Positions 34,585-42,926 of a stretch of DNA of 64,000 nt are shown here, piece by piece. The stretch is from a virus, in the IMG/VR virus record IMGVR_UViG_3300032011_003203, positions 17,265-81,264 of that record; one strand, 5' to 3'. Under the pieces are notes generated by a model. It did not search any database and had not been told where the DNA came from. It saw nothing but the letters and a program-made list of their open reading frames with translations. Numbering within the stretch: position 1 is the stretch's first letter; each line of letters starts with the position of its first letter. The position numbers and the translations under genes are program-made.

Positions 34585-35592
34585 ATGTTAAAGAACATTG
34601 ACCCATCAGATAAGTCAATCAGACCTTTTAAAGTATTTAAAGATTTCACTCTTACTAATATTAGTAGTGGGAGTGGACATCTTGTTTTAAAAGCAGTTAG
34701 TGGTTCTATTCATAATTTTATGACTGGTTCAGCTGCATCACAAAGTTTTGGAAAATATGTTCCTGCAAGTGGTGGATTTGAATTTGGTACATACTACGAT
34801 ATTCCAAATTACTTTATGATTAAGAATGCGTATTATGAAAATGATGAACCACTTAGAACTTTCGGTAGTAACAATTATACAAAAACAAAAAAAGTATTAC
34901 ACGGAAGTGCAAGAGTATTCACAATACCAAGAAACTTATTTGGTGAAAAAGTAAAACCTGGTAGTATCCAAATGGATGTAACTACTGGTGGAATCACTTA
35001 TGATTTACGAGATGATGGTGATGGTAATATTTACGATTACAATTACTCATCAAGTTTTGCAGCTTACAAATCAAGTTCTTTTGATTATGATAAAGCAGAT
35101 GCAAACGGAAGTGGTTCACAAGTAGGAAATGCTTTTTATGAGCATGGTGTGATAGTAATCACAGATACGGGTTCATTATCAAATGCTGGAACTGATACTG
35201 GTCACGATTTAAAATATAAATCTACTCAAACAATTTATGAGTATGAATATGTAGTTACTTTAGAACCTAATGAATATAATGCTACAACAAATATAAGTTC
35301 AACATTTGAACGAAGTGGTAGTATTTCAGTAGGTAAAGGTAGTAACAATATATCACAATTTTTTCCACCTGGTTCAGACCCATCTGGACAAGGGACTGGG
35401 AGTTATAAAGAAGAATATAATGCAGCAACAAAGTATGAGGGATTCGTAACACATTCAGCGTTCGAACCTTATCTAACAACAGTCGGTTTGTATAATGATA
35501 GTAATGAGTTATTGGTGGTTGGTAAATTAGCTAAACCAGTCAAATTATCAAAAGAAACACAAACTTCGATAGTTGTTAGATTTGATGTATAA
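34585..35592 (+). CDS. Virion structural protein, paralogue B
   Basis: 335 residues. It shares length, Ser/Gly-rich composition and the C-terminal block YLTTVGLYNDSNELLVVGKL with the gene before it. The middle differs, which suggests divergence after a tandem duplication. AGGGGTAAGTA precedes the ATG. It ends the tail operon before a new promoter region. Confidence 0.65.
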   Translation: MLKNIDPSDKSIRPFKVFKDFTLTNISSGSGHLVLKAVSGSIHNFMTGSAASQSFGKYVPASGGFEFGTYYDIPNYFMIKNAYYENDEPLRTFGSNNYTKTKKVLHGSARVFTIPRNLFGEKVKPGSIQMDVTTGGITYDLRDDGDGNIYDYNYSSSFAAYKSSSFDYDKADANGSGSQVGNAFYEHGVIVITDTGSLSNAGTDTGHDLKYKSTQTIYEYEYVVTLEPNEYNATTNISSTFERSGSISVGKGSNNISQFFPPGSDPSGQGTGSYKEEYNAATKYEGFVTHSAFEPYLTTVGLYNDSNELLVVGKLAKPVKLSKETQTSIVVRFDV

Positions 35593-35604
35593 TTTGTAAA
35601 TATA

Positions 35605-35616
35605 TTATATTTATTA
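35605..35616 (+). promoter_or_regulatory. Candidate late promoter motif
   Basis: TTATATTTATTA opens the 116-bp gap before the envelope-module operon. It is identical to the 12-base motif before phoH (4318). Confidence 0.5.
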
Positions 35617-35635
35617 TTGGAACGAAGAGTTCCAA
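35617..35635 (+). promoter_or_regulatory. Stem-loop, leader hairpin or terminator
   Basis: TTGGAAC-GAAGA-GTTCCAA forms a perfect 7-bp stem followed by AATTT. It comes directly after the promoter motif, so it could form a 5' leader hairpin, or terminate the tail operon upstream. A CCGC-GAG-CGG-type hairpin lies further on in the same leader (35654-35663). Confidence 0.5.
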
Positions 35636-35708
35636 AATTTAATCCGTAGCATACCCGCGAGCGGAAGGTTAACATAGAGATAGAATAACAACATATAAGG
35701 AATTTTAA

Positions 35709-38342
35709 ATGTCCAATTATTTAAAATCTTTGGTTCTATTATTGGTACTTTCCCTATCGTGGGCACAAGAGCCGATAATCCGAATCAAACAAACAGGCGA
35801 ATATAATTTACCAAAAACTTGGTGGAGAGAATCGGAAACTTTCCAACTACAAACATACCTTGCAGATGATAAAGATAATCCTGCATTGTATAACAATAAC
35901 TTTGATGCATTTAGAGATAGTGTGATGACAATGGAAGTTACACTTGATGATAATGGTGCAGATATAACAGCATTTAGATTAGATATAGTTTTTGACAATG
36001 ATTTAATTGATTGGGACCACGATGATACAGAAGTATTAAAGGGTTCTCACTTATCAAGTGCAACAGAGGGAGATTCAACTGCAGGAGCAGATTACTCATA
36101 TGAAGTTGTACACTATTCTAATGTAGGATATATTGATTCACTTCAAACTGCAGATGGTGAAATATCTGAAAACAATAATAGATATGATTGGTTAAGAATC
36201 ACTATGGTATCACACAATGGAAATACTTTTGAATTTGGTGGTGGTGATGGTGTACAAAAACAATTAATAAAATTAAATTTTAAAATAGAAGATGTAGTAG
36301 ATAATTTTTCACCACAATCGTTTAGAGTTCCAACATTATACAATGGTGGTTTTGGGTACTACACATACGCTTCAGATGATTATCTTTTAGATTACAAGGT
36401 TTACATCGATGGTAATTGGGGAACGGAAGAAACTGATGATGGTGGTGCTCGTGGAGATATCACACTACATCCAAAACTTTTAGATGTTGAGGGATTCTTT
36501 AGATACGCACAAAGAAATGGTACTAATGATGATAGAACTTATCCTTATTGGAAAGTTGTATTTGAACTTGACCAAAGTAATCCAGGTAGTGTTTCTAATT
36601 GGTATAACATTGAGGATATAGATGATGAGACAAGTAATACTGATGAAACCACTACTGATGATGTTATCGGTGATGGAACATCTACATTTTGGTTTGATGA
36701 CCAAGGAACTACTGCAGCACAAACTTTACCAGGTGAGGGTTTCTTAGGAATTAGTTATTATGATTCTACATTTGTTGATGATAGAGGATATTTTAATATT
36801 CAATTACCAAGAAATAATTACTATCGTGTATCGTTTTATCCACCAGATGCAGATGATGATATAGGTACACATACACAATACGAACTTGATAGATATGCAA
36901 TTACAAATATTAATGATGCTATTGCTGCATTTAATTTTCAAAGTAACAAATGGAAATCAGTAACAGGTGTTGATACTTTAGATGCAGTTGAATATTTTAT
37001 TGGTGATGTTGATGGTGATGATGTATTTCAATTAAATGATGCTTATTTCTTATGGGCATATACTTCAGGTATATTTGAAAACTATACACACTTAAATGGA
37101 AACTCATATGAGAATTGGAGTACGATTGATACATTAAAAGAAAATGGTAATCCATTTCCATATGAATGGTATGAAGATTTAGGAGCACAGAAATACGAAT
37201 TTACAGTCTTTGAGGATGATGATTTTGACCAATCCGAAGAATTAAATTTTGGAGTAATAGAAGTTACTAATCCATTGATGAATACAATTCAGACTGGGTT
37301 AGATACTTTGGGTGTAACATTAGGTGCAGGTAACTCTACATATGGTAGTGATGCTAATCCAGATTTAACTTTACCTGATTGGGGATATTTCTTTACAGGA
37401 GATATTAATAATACTGGTACTAAAGTACAAGAACCAGGTAATGATGCAGATGGGTATATAGATGTAAATGGAACAACATTCTATCGTTGGGGTAACGGAA
37501 GTGCACCAGGTACTTGGGCAAATAAAATTGCTACTCAAACTCCAGATGTATTTTTCTCAATGCCAGCAGATTCAACTGTCAGAGTACAAAGTGGTGACCA
37601 AATAGAAGTACCATTTTATATTACACCAGACCAATTAAAAAATATTGATGTTGCTGGATTTGAGTTCGAGGTGTTATTCAATACCAATCAGTTAACATTT
37701 ATTGATATGAAAACAGATGTTCTTCCAGGCCCGTGGTTTACTTATGTAAATGTACACGAACCTGATGATATAGGGTATCAGAAAGTATCGTTTGGTGGTA
37801 TGGATTATTCACCAGGTAATGCACCACAACAATATTGGATTAATGAACCTATGATTGCATTGAATATGATTTTCCAAGCAGATTTTCCTGATTCAGAGTG
37901 GACTGAAGCAGATGTACAATTTGTTGGTAAAGGTGTAGCTGGTAATCCAAGTGGTCAAGATTTATTAGTAAATAAACAAGATGGTAAAATATTAGTATGG
38001 AATAAGTATTGGGCATTCGGTGGTGGAGAACCAGATGATGATGAGATAACTTATAACTATCCTAATCCATTTAATGAAACTACAAAGTTCCAATTTTATG
38101 TAGATGAGTTAACTGATGTTAAAATCTACATCTTAAATTCAATGGGACAGTATATTGGTAAATTATTAGATGAACCAGTTTCACAAGGTATTCATACATT
38201 TGATTTTAGTAACACACCAGGTGCGTGGTTACCAGAAGAAAGTGTTTATCAAGAGCATAAAGTATTAGAACCAGGTGTTTATATATTTGTTCTTGAAACA
38301 GATAAGAGAATTAAAGCTAACAAATTCACGGTCGTGAAGTAG
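35709..38342 (+). CDS. Secreted protein with T9SS C-terminal sorting domain
   Basis: 877 residues. Residues 1-19 form a signal peptide (LVLLLVLSLSWA, cut before QEP). Cohesin-like beta sandwiches are suggested at about 70-220 and 610-755. A dockerin-like calcium loop (DVDGDDVFQLND, 433-444) lies between. The last 98 residues begin YNYPNPFNETTKFQFYV and end GVYIFVLETDKRIKANKFTVVK-like, the type A sorting domain that directs proteins through T9SS to the cell surface. Such a domain in a phage is unusual. The next gene is a PorV-like partner. Start has AAGGAAT. Confidence 0.85.
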   Translation: MSNYLKSLVLLLVLSLSWAQEPIIRIKQTGEYNLPKTWWRESETFQLQTYLADDKDNPALYNNNFDAFRDSVMTMEVTLDDNGADITAFRLDIVFDNDLIDWDHDDTEVLKGSHLSSATEGDSTAGADYSYEVVHYSNVGYIDSLQTADGEISENNNRYDWLRITMVSHNGNTFEFGGGDGVQKQLIKLNFKIEDVVDNFSPQSFRVPTLYNGGFGYYTYASDDYLLDYKVYIDGNWGTEETDDGGARGDITLHPKLLDVEGFFRYAQRNGTNDDRTYPYWKVVFELDQSNPGSVSNWYNIEDIDDETSNTDETTTDDVIGDGTSTFWFDDQGTTAAQTLPGEGFLGISYYDSTFVDDRGYFNIQLPRNNYYRVSFYPPDADDDIGTHTQYELDRYAITNINDAIAAFNFQSNKWKSVTGVDTLDAVEYFIGDVDGDDVFQLNDAYFLWAYTSGIFENYTHLNGNSYENWSTIDTLKENGNPFPYEWYEDLGAQKYEFTVFEDDDFDQSEELNFGVIEVTNPLMNTIQTGLDTLGVTLGAGNSTYGSDANPDLTLPDWGYFFTGDINNTGTKVQEPGNDADGYIDVNGTTFYRWGNGSAPGTWANKIATQTPDVFFSMPADSTVRVQSGDQIEVPFYITPDQLKNIDVAGFEFEVLFNTNQLTFIDMKTDVLPGPWFTYVNVHEPDDIGYQKVSFGGMDYSPGNAPQQYWINEPMIALNMIFQADFPDSEWTEADVQFVGKGVAGNPSGQDLLVNKQDGKILVWNKYWAFGGGEPDDDEITYNYPNPFNETTKFQFYVDELTDVKIYILNSMGQYIGKLLDEPVSQGIHTFDFSNTPGAWLPEESVYQEHKVLEPGVYIFVLETDKRIKANKFTVVK

Positions 38343-38348
38343 GAAAAG

Positions 38349-39218
38349 ATGATGAAAAAAATATTATTAAGTTTACTATTAATCAGTTCTTTATTTGGAC
38401 AAGTTAATAGAATATTAACATTATCACCAACAGCAGAAGAAGCAAGTTTAGGAAACCAATCATTGGCATTTCATAATCCTGCTCGTGCGTATTTTGATAC
38501 AGATAGTTTAGTTGATTTAAGCTTTACACGAGTAAATTGGTTAACTAATATTACAGATGATATGGGATATAACTATGTTGGTGCTGGATATAAAAATTTA
38601 ACATTTAGTTTACTATACTTTGATTATGGTGAACAAAATGTTGCAGATATAAATGGAACTATATCAGGACAATTTAGTCCTAACTCACTTGTTGCATATG
38701 TTGGGTGGGGTACTAAATTAGAACACAAAAGAAAAAAAGTAGAAAACATTGCTATTGGTTTTGGTGGTAAAATTGTTAACCATACATTACATACCGATAA
38801 GGCAACTGGTATACTTGTAGATGCTGGAGTACACTTTAAGAATCTATGGAGTAGAGTTGATTTAGATTTAGCAATTCAAAACTTTGGATATCAACCAAAA
38901 TTTAATGATTGGAAAACAGAAGTACCTACAAGTGTTAATGTAGGGTTTTCAGTACCAGTAAAAGATTTTAGATTTTACAACCAATGGAATTTGTATGATG
39001 GATATCATACACACGGTCAAGGGTTAAAATATCAATACAAGAATTTAATGGATTTTAACATTGGATACTTTAATGATGTAACTCACGAACTAAATTATTC
39101 TTCAGTTGGTTTAGGATTTAAAGTAGATAGTTACAGAGTAGGGGTTGGGTACATCAATGGTGATGAAACCTTTCCTTTAAGTAATACATTTCAGTTAACC
39201 ATAAATGTGGAGATATAA
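38349..39218 (+). CDS. PorV/PorQ-like outer-membrane beta-barrel protein
   Basis: 289 residues. Signal peptide 1-18 (ILLSLLLISSLFG). TAEEASLGNQSLAFHNPARAYFD corresponds to the G-x-x-x-x-G...NPA start of PorV/PorQ (UPF0164) proteins, followed by about 14 amphipathic strands, and the end FQLTINVEI fits a barrel. In T9SS, PorV takes cargo from the translocon to the attachment complex. Here it follows the cargo gene by six bases. Family likeness is moderate; the pairing strengthens it. Confidence 0.68.
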   Translation: MMKKILLSLLLISSLFGQVNRILTLSPTAEEASLGNQSLAFHNPARAYFDTDSLVDLSFTRVNWLTNITDDMGYNYVGAGYKNLTFSLLYFDYGEQNVADINGTISGQFSPNSLVAYVGWGTKLEHKRKKVENIAIGFGGKIVNHTLHTDKATGILVDAGVHFKNLWSRVDLDLAIQNFGYQPKFNDWKTEVPTSVNVGFSVPVKDFRFYNQWNLYDGYHTHGQGLKYQYKNLMDFNIGYFNDVTHELNYSSVGLGFKVDSYRVGVGYINGDETFPLSNTFQLTINVEI

Positions 39219-39219
39219 A

Positions 39220-39279
39220 ATGTGTGAGTGTAAACAATGTGAATGTGAGAGTTGTAATTGCTCTTGCTGTGAATGTTAA
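39220..39279 (+). CDS. Tiny cysteine-rich peptide, 19 aa
   Basis: Nine of 19 residues are Cys, in the pattern CxCxxCxCxxCxCxCCxC from residue 2. GTGGAG lies eight bases before the ATG, which is one base after the previous stop; the next gene has its own AGGAG just beyond. Composition is that of a metallothionein-like metal-binding peptide. A calculation of codon statistics is useless at this length, so evidence is spacing and pattern. Confidence 0.6.
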   Translation: MCECKQCECESCNCSCCEC

Positions 39280-39294
39280 AAATAGGAGTTAGTT

Positions 39295-39705
39295 ATGGCA
39301 AAAGACATAGTAGATGCAGAGAATCTCGTTGAAGAGATTAAAGGAAAAAAGTTTGGATTATCGATTAATAACATTGTTGCTATTGTTACTTTTCTTTCTA
39401 CCGCTATTGCTGGTTGGTATAGTTTTACTGCCCGCATTGATTCGTTGGAAGAAGTAGTTACAGGTTTTGCAGATGCAAGTGATATAGAAATCGTAACCGA
39501 AAAATTCAATAAGTATGATGAGATATTTGCAGGGTACGATGAGGACCTGGTATATCTTCGTGATAAAGTTGATAAACTAAAAAGTCCAAAAATTAAATCT
39601 TACGATGGTGATATTATCAAACTTGAAAATGAGATTGATAAATTAAATGGTGAGATTAAACGATTGGAAAAACTACTGAAAGACCCGTTATCGGATTTCA
39701 GATAA
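39295..39705 (+). CDS. Membrane-anchored coiled-coil protein
   Basis: 136 residues. A membrane span at about 23-44 (INNIVAIVTFLSTAIAGWYSF) is followed by coiled coils (IDSLEEVV, KLENEIDKLNGEIKRLEKLL). Topology is N-in, C-out, like an inner-membrane spanin subunit, and an outer-membrane lipoprotein follows immediately. TAGGAG upstream. The spanin idea is inference. Confidence 0.6.
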   Translation: MAKDIVDAENLVEEIKGKKFGLSINNIVAIVTFLSTAIAGWYSFTARIDSLEEVVTGFADASDIEIVTEKFNKYDEIFAGYDEDLVYLRDKVDKLKSPKIKSYDGDIIKLENEIDKLNGEIKRLEKLLKDPLSDFR

Positions 39706-39718
39706 ATAGGAGAAAAAA

Positions 39719-40360
39719 ATGAACAAGATATTCTCAATATTGTTACTAATAGGTTTATACGGGTGTGCTGCATCAGTATCTACCGAACAATATGTTGGTG
39801 AGTATGAAAAGCAGAAATCATTGGATGAGGTAGAAATTACCAAAGTTGATGGATTAAAAATAGTAGAGTTAAAAATTAATAAAGAACTCGAAGAAAGATA
39901 TCCAGAACTTGCAGAAAAAAGGGTTGCATTTGGTCTTACACAAGAAATGGAAAATGTGGCATCTTATACAGGAAGATTCAATTTGATAGAGGCCGACAGA
40001 GATAATCAATTAATGATGTTGAATGATTTAAAAGCAAACAACGCTAAAATTGATGTTGCCAAATATTGGGGATATGTTACCATTTATGATTTTGCAGTAA
40101 ACCTTACTGAAGATATCAAGGGTGGTAAAATAGTAACAAGTAATGAAACTATTATTGGTATCCAGGTTAAATTGGTTAACTTAGAGAACACTCAATATGT
40201 AGTGGGTAGTGGTCAAGGAAGAGCCAAAACCATAGGACAAGGATTTTTAAAAAATCCTAATATGGAATTTAACCAAAGTTCTTTGAGTTCCGCTGGTAAC
40301 AAAGCAATGGAAACTGCTGTTGTTAATGTTATTAGAGCGATTGAAAGAAAGGGTTGGTAA
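39719..40360 (+). CDS. Lipoprotein with CsgG-like fold
   Basis: 213 residues. A lipobox LYGC puts the lipidated Cys at 16. The body (FGLTQEMENVASYTGRFNLIEADRDN..., VTIYDFAVNLTED, ETIIGIQVKLVNLENTQYVVGSGQGRAKT, GNKAMETAVVNVIRAI) follows the CsgG/curli-assembly-like order of helices and strands. CsgG makes an outer-membrane secretion pore in curli systems. Match is by pattern; other LPP20- or TolB-N-like folds are possible. AGGAG upstream. Confidence 0.6.
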   Translation: MNKIFSILLLIGLYGCAASVSTEQYVGEYEKQKSLDEVEITKVDGLKIVELKINKELEERYPELAEKRVAFGLTQEMENVASYTGRFNLIEADRDNQLMMLNDLKANNAKIDVAKYWGYVTIYDFAVNLTEDIKGGKIVTSNETIIGIQVKLVNLENTQYVVGSGQGRAKTIGQGFLKNPNMEFNQSSLSSAGNKAMETAVVNVIRAIERKGW

Positions 40361-40369
40361 AAGAAATGA

Positions 40370-41362
40370 ATGTGGCAGAAATTATTATATATAGTATTAC
40401 TATGTAGTTCGGTTTCTGCCCAGTCTTTCTTTTATAGTTATATTGACCCTTGTAATCAAACTACTATAAGGGAATCATATACTCTACAAGAGGATGGTGG
40501 TGGATTTCAAGTTACATATTATAATAGAACAAGATACTTTACATTTGAACAAGTTTTAAATGGAGAGTTAGAATCTTGGGCAGAATCGGTTTATAATGAT
40601 TTTGAAGATTTGTTTCCTTGTGCTGTTAGGGTTGCAGAAGAAGTGTTATCTTCGGTGATTGCAAGTAGTGCTGCATCACAATTCAGTAAAACTGATGATA
40701 TATCAGTAGACCCACAACAAGTAAATTATGCGATACAGAGTACCACACGAGATTCGTTAAGTGGTAAGTGGATTACTTCATTTAATAGTGTTTACACAAA
40801 AGAAAGTTTTGATGGTAGTAGACGACACGATGGTAATCTAAATTTTACAGATGATTTAAGAAAGGGTTCGTTAACATACGGACAAGGATTTAAATTTAAG
40901 GCTAAGAAACAAAATGTACAATGGAATGGTACTGCATTAGCTTTTGAAACATTCGAGGGGTGGGATTGGTTAGCTTCGGTATCCTACGCAAAATCCCTTG
41001 ATAAACCTTTATCAGAAGCGATTGTATTGACAGGAACTTACGGAATGGTTAGTGATAATGGATTTGCTAATATCAATTTAGTATATGGTATGACATATCC
41101 ATTTCAATTTCGTAATGCGGATTTAACAATAAGTAATTATGTTGCTTACACATTGATGAGATATTACGAGGGTAATAATCGAGGTGAACGATATTTATTA
41201 CTAAGAAGTCCAATAATAATGTTTCCAACCATTTCGGTGGATTGGAAGTTGGGACAAGCATTCAAATTGAATCTTGGTTTCTCAATGGGTTTAAATACAG
41301 TCGTGAATGATTACGGCGAACGAAGTAGAACATATAGTTTATTATTTGGAACTTACTTTTAA
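40370..41362 (+). CDS. Secreted beta-rich (outer-membrane) protein
   Basis: 330 residues. Signal peptide 1-17 (LLYIVLLCSSVSA, cut before QSF). A Cys pair (DPCNQ, FPCAV) may form a disulfide. From about 130 onwards amphipathic strands repeat and the protein ends YSLLFGTYF, with the C-terminal Phe usual for outer-membrane barrels. It lies between two CsgG-like genes, so the three products may form one complex. Confidence 0.6.
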   Translation: MWQKLLYIVLLCSSVSAQSFFYSYIDPCNQTTIRESYTLQEDGGGFQVTYYNRTRYFTFEQVLNGELESWAESVYNDFEDLFPCAVRVAEEVLSSVIASSAASQFSKTDDISVDPQQVNYAIQSTTRDSLSGKWITSFNSVYTKESFDGSRRHDGNLNFTDDLRKGSLTYGQGFKFKAKKQNVQWNGTALAFETFEGWDWLASVSYAKSLDKPLSEAIVLTGTYGMVSDNGFANINLVYGMTYPFQFRNADLTISNYVAYTLMRYYEGNNRGERYLLLRSPIIMFPTISVDWKLGQAFKLNLGFSMGLNTVVNDYGERSRTYSLLFGTYF

Positions 41363-41372
41363 GGAGAAGAAA

Positions 41373-41894
41373 ATGAAAAAATTCTTAATTGGATTTTTAT
41401 TAATTAGTGGTTTAATGAGTCAAGGTTTACCAGAACCATCAATAGTTGGTGAGGGTAATCTGAAGAGACCTACTTTGAGAATATCAGAGTTTGTAAGTGT
41501 TTCTGATAAAGTAGTAGTTGAGGATGAAAGAATAACATTCGGTATTCGTCAATTATTACAAGAATCATTTTCAGATACACGATATATTTTAACTGATGAT
41601 AATAATGCAGATTTTGTAGCATCAGTAGAGGTAGTGTATCTTGGTAAACCTAATGAGGCATTTAGTATTGTAGGATTATTTAATCGTAGAAGTACTAAAA
41701 CAGAAGTTAGGTTAATGGTAAATATGGAAAACACCAAATCAGGTAATATTAAATCATCAAGGGGTGAGGGTGAAATTTCAACAACAATTACAGCTACAGG
41801 ATTACAAATCTCTGATGATGTACCATTCAACAAAACAGAGTTGGGTGGAGCAGTTAGAAAAGCTATTGATGATGCAATTTCCACACTCGAATAA
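41373..41894 (+). CDS. Secreted CsgG-like protein, second copy
   Basis: 173 residues from ATG 41373 with AAGGAG seven bases before. Signal peptide 1-16 (FLIGFLLISGLMS) with no lipobox. FGIRQLLQESFSDTRYILTDDNNADFVASVEVVYLG..., LMVNMENTKSGNIKSSRGEG and LGGAVRKAIDDAISTLE parallel the 39719 lipoprotein. It is a shorter, non-lipidated relative. Confidence 0.6.
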   Translation: MKKFLIGFLLISGLMSQGLPEPSIVGEGNLKRPTLRISEFVSVSDKVVVEDERITFGIRQLLQESFSDTRYILTDDNNADFVASVEVVYLGKPNEAFSIVGLFNRRSTKTEVRLMVNMENTKSGNIKSSRGEGEISTTITATGLQISDDVPFNKTELGGAVRKAIDDAISTLE

Positions 41895-42628
41895 TGATTA
41901 GAAAAGATACGATTCTTGGTGTTGTAATAAACATCTTGATTGTACTTGCTGTTGTGGGTACACGATATTATTACGCCAAACAAGAAATGGATTTTCTAAC
42001 CAAAGATTCAGATAGACAGGAAGAATTAATAACTGTCAACAAAGTTGAGATAGATACTTTAAATCAGGAGGTTGAGTATTTGAGGGAATTATCAAATGAC
42101 CAACATAATGAACTTCAAGATTTACAAGTAAAATATTACGAACAAGTAAAATGGAATACCGAGTACAATCAGAAAATTAAAAATTTGAAAGATGACCTCG
42201 ATAGTCTTGGAATAGAATTGGGATTAGCATATATGAATACAATTCCATTTCAGTTTGAGTTCGGTTCACAAGATGCTTATATGAAAGTGTTTGGTGGAAT
42301 GGGATATAAATTACAGAATAACGCAATAGTAGATTCAGAAACTAATGTTGGGTTTGATGGTAGATTACAATTTGGTGCACCTTTGGTTGACCAAGTTGGT
42401 AAACACGAATACCTTGTGTATAACGATGATAGAATTTGGGAATCAGGTGGTAATAGTGTTTATATGAGTGGTGGTGATGGACAACGAATAAAAGTTAAAC
42501 CACCAAGAAACCAAATTAGTGTTGGACCATTTGTTGGAGTTCAATACGATAAGAGTACTGGATTAACAGAACCCGTAATTGGGTTCGGTGTAACTTATAA
42601 TGCACTAAAAATATGGGATTGGAAATAA
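41894..42628 (+). CDS. Membrane-anchored coiled-coil protein with beta C-domain (spanin-like)
   Basis: 244 residues. A membrane span at about 8-26, a periplasmic coiled coil (about 30-105, VNKVEIDTLNQEVEYLRELS), then a beta domain ending ISVGPFVGVQYDKSTG...VIGFGVTYNALKIW. The anchor-coil-barrel end is found in proteins of Bacteroidota phages (DUF6808-like), suspected to bridge the two membranes as spanins. The ATG overlaps the preceding stop by one base (TAATG). Confidence 0.6.
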   Translation: MIRKDTILGVVINILIVLAVVGTRYYYAKQEMDFLTKDSDRQEELITVNKVEIDTLNQEVEYLRELSNDQHNELQDLQVKYYEQVKWNTEYNQKIKNLKDDLDSLGIELGLAYMNTIPFQFEFGSQDAYMKVFGGMGYKLQNNAIVDSETNVGFDGRLQFGAPLVDQVGKHEYLVYNDDRIWESGGNSVYMSGGDGQRIKVKPPRNQISVGPFVGVQYDKSTGLTEPVIGFGVTYNALKIWDWK

Positions 42629-42629
42629 A

Positions 42630-42917
42630 ATGGCTTTTATAATAGCAGAACCTTGTGTGGGAACTTGTGATACAGCTTGTGTAGATGTATGTCCAGTAGA
42701 TTGTATTCACGGCCCAATTGATAAGGATGGGTTAGGAGCAGAAGTACCTGGATTAGATACATTAGATGGGAAACAATTATACATTGACCCAGAAGAATGT
42801 ATTGATTGTGGTGCTTGTGAACCTGAGTGTCCAGTTGAAGCTATATTTGATGAAGATATGTTACCAGATGAATGGAAAGAATATATCGATATTAATGCAA
42901 ACTTTTTTAAAGATTAG
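42630..42917 (+). CDS. 7Fe ferredoxin
   Basis: 95 residues. C9-x7-C17-x3-C21-Pro and C57-x2-C60-x2-C63-x3-C67-Pro match the FdxA-type [3Fe-4S][4Fe-4S] ferredoxin; C13 and C25 are additional. It carries electrons in the cytoplasm. The radical SAM protein at 11533 could use it, as could host enzymes. It lies one base after the spanin-like gene in a late-type operon, an unusual place. Confidence 0.9.
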   Translation: MAFIIAEPCVGTCDTACVDVCPVDCIHGPIDKDGLGAEVPGLDTLDGKQLYIDPEECIDCGACEPECPVEAIFDEDMLPDEWKEYIDINANFFKD

Positions 42918-42926
42918 GAGACTTTA

